This document shows, in pieces, positions 6,556-11,626 of a stretch of DNA of 11,626 nucleotides. This stretch comes from an uncultured Clostridia bacterium (GTDB lineage Bacteria > Bacillota > Clostridia > Oscillospirales > Oscillospiraceae), in the NCBI GenBank assembly GCA_946187475.1, contig CAMHRJ010000042.1:1-11626 (forward strand), given 5' to 3'. The number at the start of each line of letters is the position of its first letter. Position 1 is the first letter of the stretch. Below the pieces are notes generated by a model that saw nothing but the letters and a program-made list of their open reading frames with translations, ran no database searches and had not been told where the DNA came from. The position numbers were made by a program, and so were the translations under genes.

Positions 6556-6589
6556 TCCCGAATCCACGATGCAGATTCGGGATGGTTTT
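6553..6589 (+). terminator. intrinsic terminator 2 after tRNA-Ser
   Basis: CCATCCCGAATC (6553-6564) pairs perfectly with GATTCGGGATGG (6574-6585) over a 9-base loop, followed by TTTT (6586-6589). It closes the second unit of the duplicated hairpin module. The T-tract is short, so it is a weaker call than the first. Confidence 0.6.
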
Positions 6590-6612
6590 GAGCCCGCACC
6601 TGGTTTATGCTC

Positions 6613-6683
6613 GTAGGGGAGGGGCTTGCCCCTCCCGTATTTTTGCCGCATTTTCAAACGGGAGGGTCAAGACCCTCCCCTAC
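6613..6683. repeat. second copy of the nested GC-hairpin element (core only)
   Basis: The left arm 6613-6637 is identical to the arm at 2140-2164. The right arm 6659-6683 differs from its perfect complement at two positions, and these two changes pair with each other inside the arm (GGGAGGGTC-AA-GACCCTCCC). The bases before it, 6594-6616, resemble the inverted right flank of the first element (2206-2228) at 18 of 23 positions. The outer AGTGTGGAGTT repeats are missing. Confidence 0.75.
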
Positions 6684-6719
6684 ACACTTTAAATATGTGC
6701 GGAAGAAGAATCCACACAC

Positions 6720-6739
6720 GGGCGATTCGTGAATCGCCC
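6720..6739. repeat. short palindromic intergenic repeat, copy 2
   Basis: GGGCGATTC-GT-GAATCGCCC is the exact reverse complement of the 20-mer at 4947-4966. It lies 36 bases after the preceding GC-hairpin repeat. Bases 6740-6779 hold nothing I can identify. Confidence 0.65.
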
Positions 6740-6779
6740 CTACATGGATGTCAGGAATGCGAAAACCTACAATTATGCA

Positions 6780-6808
6780 TTGCGCTCCCGGCACGGACGT
6801 GGTATAAT
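6780..6808 (+). promoter_or_regulatory. extended -10 promoter of the 142-aa gene
   Basis: A perfect TATAAT at 6803-6808 is preceded by TGG (6800-6802), an extended -10 TGn motif, which explains the poor -35 TTGCGC (6780-6785) at 17-base spacing. Transcription would start near 6815, about 60 bases ahead of the gene. Confidence 0.7.
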
Positions 6809-6873
6809 AATTTTACCATTTAATTCAAAGAAGTAAGCAGAAGACCGGTAAACGACGAAAGGAGGCGCCCCTC

Positions 6874-7302
6874 ATGATTGGCAGACAGGTCATCCTGATC
6901 AACAAGTCCCTCACGCTCCAGGAGCTGGAGCAGTTCATGCAGGAAAACTGGGACAAGGAGCAGTACAGCAATTTTCAGATCGGCAAGCCTACCGCCGCAT
7001 CCGTGGAGGAATACATTTTGCTCCCCGCCACGGAGCGGTTTCTGGTCATCGTTTATCCCCGCAGCGCCGGCGGACTCTTCAGCAAGGACAACAAGATCAT
7101 CCTGTCCACGGCGGACACGCCGGCAGGCGCAAAGGCCGCGCTGCTGGAGTATTTCCCTGCCAGAGGCCCCATCACGAAGCTTTGGCAGACCAGCCAGGTC
7201 ATGAACGCTGAAAAGGAGCGCAAAGGCCCCGCGGAGGAGGTGCTCCAGATGTACACCGCGCACATGAAGGATCTGCTGGGAAGAAACGGAATGCTCAAAT
7301 AA
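6874..7302 (+). CDS. hypothetical cytosolic protein, 142 aa
   Basis: I do not recognise this protein. It has no signal peptide, membrane segment or cysteine. The N-terminal third begins with a hydrophobic strand (RQVILINK) and a charged helix rich in Glu and Gln. The middle has two strand-like segments, EEYILLP (45-51) and RFLVIVYPRSAGGLFSKDNK (55-74), and the C-terminal third is helical, basic and polar. This pattern fits a small alpha/beta domain. The start is firm: AAAGGAGG at 6858-6865, eight bases before the ATG. Its own extended -10 promoter and a strong terminator at 7324 make it a single-gene unit. Good codon use and expression signals support a real gene. Confidence 0.85.
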   Translation: MIGRQVILINKSLTLQELEQFMQENWDKEQYSNFQIGKPTAASVEEYILLPATERFLVIVYPRSAGGLFSKDNKIILSTADTPAGAKAALLEYFPARGPITKLWQTSQVMNAEKERKGPAEEVLQMYTAHMKDLLGRNGMLK

Positions 7303-7323
7303 ACCCGACGCTGATCCCGAAAG

Positions 7324-7357
7324 CGCCGCAGTCCTCCGTGGATTGCGGCGTTTTTTT
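7324..7357 (+). terminator. intrinsic terminator of the 142-aa gene
   Basis: CGCCGCAGTCC (7324-7334) pairs with GGATTGCGGCG (7340-7350), 11 pairs including one G-T, over a 5-base loop, followed by seven T residues (7351-7357). Confidence 0.93.
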
Positions 7358-7401
7358 GATCTGTCTTTGCGATTTCATTGCATGTGAAGCGCAAGAATGA
7401 A

Positions 7402-7430
7402 TTGCAGTTCGCGCAAAGACGTGCTATAAT
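7402..7430 (+). promoter_or_regulatory. extended -10 promoter of the cytidylate-kinase-like gene
   Basis: TGCTATAAT (7422-7430) is a perfect extended -10, with TTGCAG (7402-7407) 17 bases upstream of the hexamer. Transcription would start near 7437. The ATG at 7431, in frame with the gene, directly follows the -10 box and so would not be in the transcript, which settles the start at 7464. Confidence 0.75.
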
Positions 7431-7463
7431 ATGAAAAATACCCCACCCGAGGAGGTTTCAGCC

Positions 7464-8063
7464 ATGATCATCACCATCAGCAGAGAATACGGCGCCGGCG
7501 GACATTCCATCGGCAAGAGCGTTGCCAAAGAGCTGGGCGTTGAGTTTTACGACCGGGACATCATCCGCGCCACCGTCAAGGAAAGCGGTGTGGAGACGCC
7601 GGAGGTGGAGCGCGTGGAGGAAGAGCTCACCCGCTCGCAGATCTTCTGGCGTGCCATCTCCCCCAACGGCTACATCGATCTGCAGGACAACATCCGCGCC
7701 ATCGAAAAGAGCGTCATGCTGGAGTTGGCGGCGAAGGGCTCCTGCGTCATCCTCGGCCGCTGCGCCGACGTGATCCTCGCCCAGGCCGGCATCCCCTGCC
7801 TGAACGTGTTCCTCTATGCCGACGACGTGCACCGTGCCGTCCGGGTCTCCCAGCTGATCGACAGCAAGAACCCCAACGAGATCCAGAAGGCCATGAAGAA
7901 GCACGACCTGGCCCGGCAGACCTTCTATGAGCAGTTCACCGGCCAGCGCTGGGGCGACAGCCGGAACTACAATCTGTCCCTGGACACCGGCTTTTTGGGC
8001 TACGATGCCTGCGTGAAGATGATCTGCGACGCCGCCCGCGGCGCCGAAGCGCTCCAGGCCTGA
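7464..8063 (+). CDS. cytidylate kinase-like family protein
   Basis: A 199-residue P-loop nucleoside-monophosphate-kinase-like protein of the family that resembles Cmk but is distinct from it. The opening MIITISREYGAGGHSIGKSV holds the phosphate loop at about 10-19, followed by the FYDRDII motif (28-34), which in Cmk relatives lies near the nucleotide site. VILGRCAD (95-102) and the R151-QTFYEQFTGQRWGD segment are hallmarks of this family. The C-terminal strand LSLDTG (171-176) is also typical. The real substrate is not established for the group; phosphorylation of CMP is only a guess. The start is ATG 7464 with AGGAGG at 7450-7455 and an 8-base spacing. Own promoter and own terminator, so monocistronic. 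Confidence 0.9.
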   Translation: MIITISREYGAGGHSIGKSVAKELGVEFYDRDIIRATVKESGVETPEVERVEEELTRSQIFWRAISPNGYIDLQDNIRAIEKSVMLELAAKGSCVILGRCADVILAQAGIPCLNVFLYADDVHRAVRVSQLIDSKNPNEIQKAMKKHDLARQTFYEQFTGQRWGDSRNYNLSLDTGFLGYDACVKMICDAARGAEALQA

Positions 8064-8080
8064 GTAAAACCATATCCCCA

Positions 8081-8120
8081 CGGCGAAAACCGCTTGACTT
8101 TGGCAGTTTTCGCCGTTTTT
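8081..8120 (+). terminator. intrinsic terminator of the cytidylate-kinase-like gene
   Basis: CGGCGAAAAC (8081-8090) pairs perfectly with GTTTTCGCCG (8106-8115) across a 15-base loop, followed by five T residues (8116-8120). Confidence 0.85.
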
Positions 8121-8184
8121 GCGCATTCGGCATCCGGCATTCTACACAAAAAGTCTCTCATTCGTTTCGTTTTGCGAGAAACCA

Positions 8185-8213
8185 TTGACTTTTTTATTGT
8201 GAAATTATATACT
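8185..8213 (+). promoter_or_regulatory. strong sigma-A promoter of the 870-aa oxidoreductase
   Basis: TTGACT (8185-8190, 5/6) and TATACT (8208-8213, 5/6) are 17 bases apart. Transcription would start near 8220, inside the palindrome described next, leaving a leader of about 73 bases. Bases 8121-8184 hold no gene or other signal I can support. Confidence 0.85.
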
Positions 8214-8237
8214 AACTGTACAAAACCAGTACAGTTA
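8213..8237. promoter_or_regulatory. 25-bp palindromic operator at the transcription start
   Basis: TAACTGTAC (8213-8221) and GTACAGTTA (8229-8237) are perfect 9-bp inverted repeats around the 7-base centre AAAACCA. The site begins on the last base of the -10 box and covers the predicted start of transcription, the classic position for a repressor. In RNA it could also form a hairpin at the 5' end of the message. It does not match the LexA, Rex, CtsR or HrcA consensus as I know them, so the regulator is unknown. Confidence 0.65.
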
Positions 8238-8292
8238 TCAATGGAAAATTTTGTAAGATCTGAGAAGGCATATTTTTAAGGAGGGAATTCAC

Positions 8293-10905
8293 TTGGAAGT
8301 CAGAGAGAACCTAATCAGACTATGTGAAAAAATCAATGACGGCCTGTACAAAATCACGCCAGACTGCGCGGAGTACAAAGCGCTGGAGCAGTGGATCACC
8401 GATGACCAGATCACGGTCATGCAGGCACTGATCAGCATGAAGCCCGCGTTCGTTCCCGGTATCGCGCGCAGAGCCAAGATGTCCATCCCCAAGACGAAGG
8501 AGATCCTGCACGAGATCACCGCCATCGGCCTCGTGGTGCAGGTCATCGTGCCGAAGGTCGGTCTGGAGATCTACCTCCTGCCGCCCTACACCCCCGGCAT
8601 CTTCGAGTTCCTGCTCTCGAACAAGCCCTTTGTGGAAGCGCATCCCGAGATCGCCTACGCCTTCCATCAGCACGCCACCACCAGCCAGGAAGACCACGCC
8701 ATGAACACCCCCATGGGTGCCGGCGTCATGCGCGTCATCCCCGTGGAGAGCGCCATCCCCGCCGATGCGCAGAAGGTGGACAACGAGAGATGTTCCAAGT
8801 ACATTGAGGACAACGAGGGCCACCTGAACATCGCGCCCTGCCAGTGCCGCCGCGTCCGCCGCATGATGGGCGAAGGCGCCGGCGATCTGGATGAGGATTA
8901 CTGCCTGTTCATGGGCCGCATCGCGGACCTGTTCACCCACAACGGCTGGGGCCGCCCCGTCAGCGTGGATGAGGCCAAGGCCATCATCAAGCGCGCCGAC
9001 GACATCGGCTGCGTGCACCAGATCACCACGCTGCACTCCGGCGAGACCTTCGCCATCTGCAACTGCCAGGTGGAGAGCTGCCTCGCTCTGGGCGTGACCC
9101 AGTACTTCAACACCCCGAACTTCACCAAGAGCAACTACGTGGCCGAGATCGACCCCGAGAAGTGCGTTGCCTGCGGCCGCTGCACCGATCACTGCGCCAA
9201 CAACGCCATCAAGATGGGCCAGAAGCTCTGCGCCAAGGAGCCCATCGTCCACGAGTATCACGAGCTGCCCGACGACCTCGAGTGGGGTCCGGACCGCTGG
9301 AACGTGGATCACCGCTCCAACCGCGAGTACATCTCCCCCGAGGGCACCGCGCCCTGCAAGACCGCATGTCCCGCGCACATCGCCGTGCAGGGTTACATCA
9401 AGCTGGCCGCCGAGGGTCGTTATCTCGAGGCGCTTGAGCTGATCAAGAAAGAGAACCCCCTGCCCGCCGTCTGCGGCGCCATCTGCAACCGCAAGTGCGA
9501 GGAAGTCTGCACCCGCGGCGACATCGACGCCCCCGTGGCCATCGATGAGATCAAGAAGTTCATCGCTGCCCAGGAGCTGGATCGCAGCAAGCGCTTCGTT
9601 CCCAGAAGACCCTATGACTACAGCGACAAGAAGGTCGCCATCATCGGCGCCGGCCCTGCCGGTCTGAGCTGCGCCTACTTCCTGGCCACCTACAACTACT
9701 CCGTCACCGTGTTCGACAAGAACGAGCAGCCTGGCGGCATGCTCCGCTACGGCATCCCGAACTTCCGTCTGGAGAAGGCCGTTCTGGACGCCGAGATCGA
9801 CGTGCTGAAGGAGCTGGGCGTCATCTTCAAGTGCGGCGTCGAGGTCGGCAAGGACGTCACCATCGCCGAGCTGCGCAAGCAGGGCTATGACGCGTTCTAC
9901 CTGGGCATCGGCGCCCAGAAGTCCGCCGAGCTGGGCATCCCCGGCGAGGATCTGAACGGCGTTATGGGCGGCGTGGACTTCCTGCGTGAAGTCAATGCCG
10001 GCAGAGCCCCCGAAGTGGGCAAGAAGGTCGTCTTGGTCGGCGGCGGCAACGTGGCCATGGACGTGGCCCGCGCAGCTGTGCGTCTGGGCGCGGAGGTCAC
10101 CGTGGCCTACCGCCGCACCGAGAAGGACATGAAGGCTGACCCGGCCGAGGTCGAGGAGGCCAAGGAAGAGGGCGTCAAGTTCCTGTTCGAGCACGTGCCC
10201 GAGAAGGTCGAAGGCTCCCGCGGCAAGGTCAAGGCCCTCGTCTGCAAGGACGGCAAGAAGGTCGAGTGCGACACCATCCTGGCTGCCATCGGCCAGCGCA
10301 TCGACTTCGGCAAGCTGGATCTCGGCGCCATCAAGCCCGACGAGAAGGGCCGCGTGGCAGCGGACGAGATGACCTACCAGACCGCGCAGGAAGACATCTT
10401 CGTCGGCGGCGACGTCCACACCGGACCCAAGTTCGCCATCGACGCCATCGCCCAGGGCAAGCAGGCGGCCATCTCCATCCACCGCTACGTGCACCCGGGC
10501 CAGAGCCTGACCATCGGCCGTGACCGTCTCACCTACCACGCTTTCGACAAGGACAACGTGGACTTCGATTCCGTCAAGCGCGCCAACAACAAGGTCAAGC
10601 GCCAGGTGCCGAAGAAGGATAAGTCCAAGGCCTGCACCTTCCGTGACGACCGTCTGGCCTTCAGCGAAGAGCAGATGAAGAAGGAAGCCTCCCGCTGCCT
10701 CGGCTGCGGCGCCTCCTGGGTCGATCCCAACAAGTGCCTGGGCTGCGGCGTCTGCACCGTGCGCTGCAAGTTCGACGCCATCCACCTCAAGAAGCTCACC
10801 TACAACGAGAGCATCGATTATGAGAAGCGCGCCAAGGTCTTCCCCGAGTTCAAGGAAGCCAGACGCAAGAGAATCGAGATCCGCAAGATGGCGGAGCAGA
10901 AGTAA
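8293..10905 (+). CDS. 870-aa fusion of winged-helix/Fe-S module and GltD/NfnB-like FAD oxidoreductase
   Basis: A cytosolic multi-centre electron-transfer flavoprotein. Domains in order: about 1-110, a helical, winged-helix-like region; about 160-280, a cysteine-rich domain with C183-Q-C185-RR, C204, C240, C256-N-C258 and C263; 291-301, one ferredoxin motif C-x2-C-x2-C-x3-C (C291, C294, C297, C301); about 345-440, the Fe-S domain of glutamate-synthase small-chain type (C355, C359, C394, C398, C402, C406); 447-745, a pyridine-nucleotide oxidoreductase with FAD loop GAGPAG (452-457), NAD(P)H loop GGGNVA (583-588) and GGD (705-707); 802-825, CxxC followed by a second ferredoxin motif (C815, C818, C821, C825). 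NAD(P)H-ferredoxin electron transfer, as in NfnB or GltD, is the likely chemistry; the physiological partner is unknown. The start is TTG at 8293, chosen because AAGGAGG (8278-8284) lies 8 bases upstream and no ATG is suitably placed. Confidence 0.92.
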   Translation: MEVRENLIRLCEKINDGLYKITPDCAEYKALEQWITDDQITVMQALISMKPAFVPGIARRAKMSIPKTKEILHEITAIGLVVQVIVPKVGLEIYLLPPYTPGIFEFLLSNKPFVEAHPEIAYAFHQHATTSQEDHAMNTPMGAGVMRVIPVESAIPADAQKVDNERCSKYIEDNEGHLNIAPCQCRRVRRMMGEGAGDLDEDYCLFMGRIADLFTHNGWGRPVSVDEAKAIIKRADDIGCVHQITTLHSGETFAICNCQVESCLALGVTQYFNTPNFTKSNYVAEIDPEKCVACGRCTDHCANNAIKMGQKLCAKEPIVHEYHELPDDLEWGPDRWNVDHRSNREYISPEGTAPCKTACPAHIAVQGYIKLAAEGRYLEALELIKKENPLPAVCGAICNRKCEEVCTRGDIDAPVAIDEIKKFIAAQELDRSKRFVPRRPYDYSDKKVAIIGAGPAGLSCAYFLATYNYSVTVFDKNEQPGGMLRYGIPNFRLEKAVLDAEIDVLKELGVIFKCGVEVGKDVTIAELRKQGYDAFYLGIGAQKSAELGIPGEDLNGVMGGVDFLREVNAGRAPEVGKKVVLVGGGNVAMDVARAAVRLGAEVTVAYRRTEKDMKADPAEVEEAKEEGVKFLFEHVPEKVEGSRGKVKALVCKDGKKVECDTILAAIGQRIDFGKLDLGAIKPDEKGRVAADEMTYQTAQEDIFVGGDVHTGPKFAIDAIAQGKQAAISIHRYVHPGQSLTIGRDRLTYHAFDKDNVDFDSVKRANNKVKRQVPKKDKSKACTFRDDRLAFSEEQMKKEASRCLGCGASWVDPNKCLGCGVCTVRCKFDAIHLKKLTYNESIDYEKRAKVFPEFKEARRKRIEIRKMAEQK

Positions 10906-10941
10906 GCTTCCGCGCATCCTGACACAAGCAATCTGACCCAA

Positions 10942-10981
10942 GGGCTGTGCAGCCGGGACAATTGCCCTGGCTGCACAGCCC
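10942..10981 (+). other. 13-bp perfect hairpin without T-tract
   Basis: GGGCTGTGCAGCC (10942-10954) pairs perfectly with GGCTGCACAGCCC (10969-10981). The 14-base loop can add GGG/CCC pairing. No run of T follows, and the next gene starts 23 bases later, so this is not a standard intrinsic terminator. It may protect the oxidoreductase mRNA, reduce read-through, or act as a Rho-linked stop. No separate promoter for the downstream gene is obvious. Confidence 0.55.
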
Positions 10982-11004
10982 GATGCTTTCAGCGGAGAGA
11001 CAGG

Positions 11005-11541
11005 ATGAAAAAACTTAAAGGAATCTGGATTCTGCCGGCCCTGCTGCTGGTCTGGTTCGGCATTGCGCTGGGACTGCGCGCCGGACTGCCGGAGACGCTG
11101 TCAGCAGAAGAAAACACCTTCCTGCTGCAGCAGCTGGAAACCTGGTGCATGGACCCGGAAAATGCCCGCACGGATGTGCTCTGGGATGCCCAGGGGACGC
11201 CCCGGTATCTGTACATCACCAGCCCCGGCGGGTATCAGACAGAGGCGGAAAGCCGGGATGGGTATCTGATCTATGATCGCTTCGGCCGCAGCTTCTGCAG
11301 CGGCGGAGATTTTGACCGCTTCGCCCCCTACCCGGAGGCGCAGAAGTTCTATGAGCCGCCCCTCTCCCTGGTGATGCTGTCGAAGGATCTGCCCGATGAG
11401 GTGGATCCGGCCCAGGAGGGCTATTATCTTTTTGGCCCCGGCGAGCATCTGGAGCGCTTCTCCCCCGGCGTGCTCGGCTGGCTGTGGAGCAATCTGAAGC
11501 TCCCCGCCCAAGCCCTGCGCGGACTGATCACAACCGGATAA
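11005..11541 (+). CDS. hypothetical membrane-anchored or exported protein, 178 aa
   Basis: I do not recognise this protein. The N-terminus MKKLKG is basic and is followed by a hydrophobic stretch at about 7-24, fitting a signal anchor or an uncleaved signal peptide; there is no lipobox cysteine. The rest would lie outside the cell: a helix at 33-47, then strand-rich sequence with many Tyr, Gly and acidic residues. Two cysteines (C48 and C98) could form a disulfide (inference). GGAG at 10994-10997, 7 bases before the ATG, supports the start. It follows the oxidoreductase at a 99-base distance with only a hairpin between, so the two may share a transcript; there is no other hint that they work together. 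It ends directly in a terminator. Confidence 0.82.
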   Translation: MKKLKGIWILPALLLVWFGIALGLRAGLPETLSAEENTFLLQQLETWCMDPENARTDVLWDAQGTPRYLYITSPGGYQTEAESRDGYLIYDRFGRSFCSGGDFDRFAPYPEAQKFYEPPLSLVMLSKDLPDEVDPAQEGYYLFGPGEHLERFSPGVLGWLWSNLKLPAQALRGLITTG

Positions 11542-11566
11542 AAGACGCCCACGGGCGTCTTTTTTT
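11541..11566 (+). terminator. intrinsic terminator of the 178-aa gene
   Basis: AAAGACGCCC (11541-11550) and GGGCGTCTTT (11553-11562) form the stem, with seven T residues at 11560-11566. It overlaps the last base of the stop codon. Confidence 0.9.
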
Positions 11567-11578
11567 GTGTGCAAATTG

Positions 11579-11626
11579 GGAGTTTAACGTTTGCACTGAA
11601 ATAGAATTTGTAGGGGAGGGGCTTGC
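11579..11626 (+). repeat. start of a further copy of the nested GC-hairpin element, cut by window edge
   Basis: All 48 visible bases match 2109-2156 exactly, from GGAGTTTAACG through the first half of the GC-rich arm. The element must continue beyond the window. Perfect identity over 48 bases of non-coding sequence shows that this repeat family is recent or maintained. Confidence 0.9.

Noticed and set aside
6295..6692. Several open frames over the tRNA and the hairpin repeats, on both strands
   Set aside because: They read through a structural tRNA and tandem repeats, without ribosome binding sites or plausible protein composition.
7431..7463. Upstream ATG start for the cytidylate-kinase-like protein
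   Set aside because: It directly follows the TATAAT box and lacks a ribosome binding site. The next in-frame ATG at 7464 has AGGAGG and matches the family's N-terminus.
8197..8205. TTGTGAAAT, half of a Rex-type redox operator, within the oxidoreductase promoter spacer
   Set aside because: The second half-site is missing at the required distance, and such a 9-mer can occur by chance in AT-rich sequence.
8241..8279. Twelve-codon ORF in the leader of the oxidoreductase (ATG at 8241, TAA at 8277)
   Set aside because: It has no ribosome binding site, and its end overlaps the Shine-Dalgarno of the real gene only by position. Not enough to call a regulatory leader peptide.
8320..10941. Minus-strand open frame of 873 codons opposite the oxidoreductase
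   Set aside because: Same codon-bias artefact; repetitive hydrophobic composition and no domain. Antisense overlap this complete with a conserved enzyme is not credible.

Overview
The window looks like a chromosomal stretch of a moderately GC-rich anaerobic gut Bacillota, probably an Oscillospiraceae/Ruminococcaceae-type clostridium. This placement is an inference. It rests on strong AGGAGG ribosome binding sites, sigma-A promoters that stand out in AT-rich gaps, G/C-ending codons, a full-length ClpB, an NADP-type glutamate dehydrogenase, a large FAD/Fe-S oxidoreductase, and GC-rich hairpin repeats of a kind I recall from that group. There is no phage, transposase, toxin-antitoxin or CRISPR signature.

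Layout: (1) 1-1060, minus strand, the N-terminal four fifths of glutamate dehydrogenase (gdhA), running off the left edge. (2) 1061-1402, an AT-rich divergent regulatory gap. (3) 1403-2053, a ribbon-helix-helix regulator with a C-terminal domain I do not recognise. (4) 2054-2342, a nested inverted-repeat element and the clpB leader. (5) 2343-4934, ClpB disaggregase. (6) 4935-5268, two kinds of intergenic repeat and a promoter. (7) 5269-6225, a membrane-anchored GT2 glycosyltransferase. (8) 6297-6385, tRNA-Ser(TGA), followed by a duplicated hairpin-plus-terminator unit and two more repeats up to about 6740. (9) 6874-7302, a small unknown cytosolic protein. (10) 7464-8063, a cytidylate-kinase-like P-loop protein. 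(11) 8293-10905, an 870-residue protein joining a putative winged helix, Fe-S domains and a GltD/NfnB-like flavoprotein. (12) 11005-11541, a small membrane-anchored or exported unknown. (13) 11579-11626, the start of another copy of the repeat at 2109-2156.

Most genes appear to be single transcription units: nearly every one has its own recognisable promoter, and several end in a classical intrinsic terminator. The window is therefore a row of housekeeping or stress genes rather than one operon. Functional links are loose. GdhA and the GltD-like protein both belong to NAD(P)H/glutamate redox chemistry, and the RHH protein is divergent from gdhA and could control it.

I found no obvious complete new system. 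The most interesting material is (a) the 870-aa fusion with a perfect 9-bp-arm palindrome at its transcription start, (b) the duplicated hairpin/terminator module directly behind tRNA-Ser, (c) a dispersed nested-hairpin repeat family with a compensatory base change, (d) a Shine-Dalgarno-masking hairpin at clpB, and (e) the RHH regulator with an unrecognised sensor-like domain and AT-rich palindromes at its promoter.
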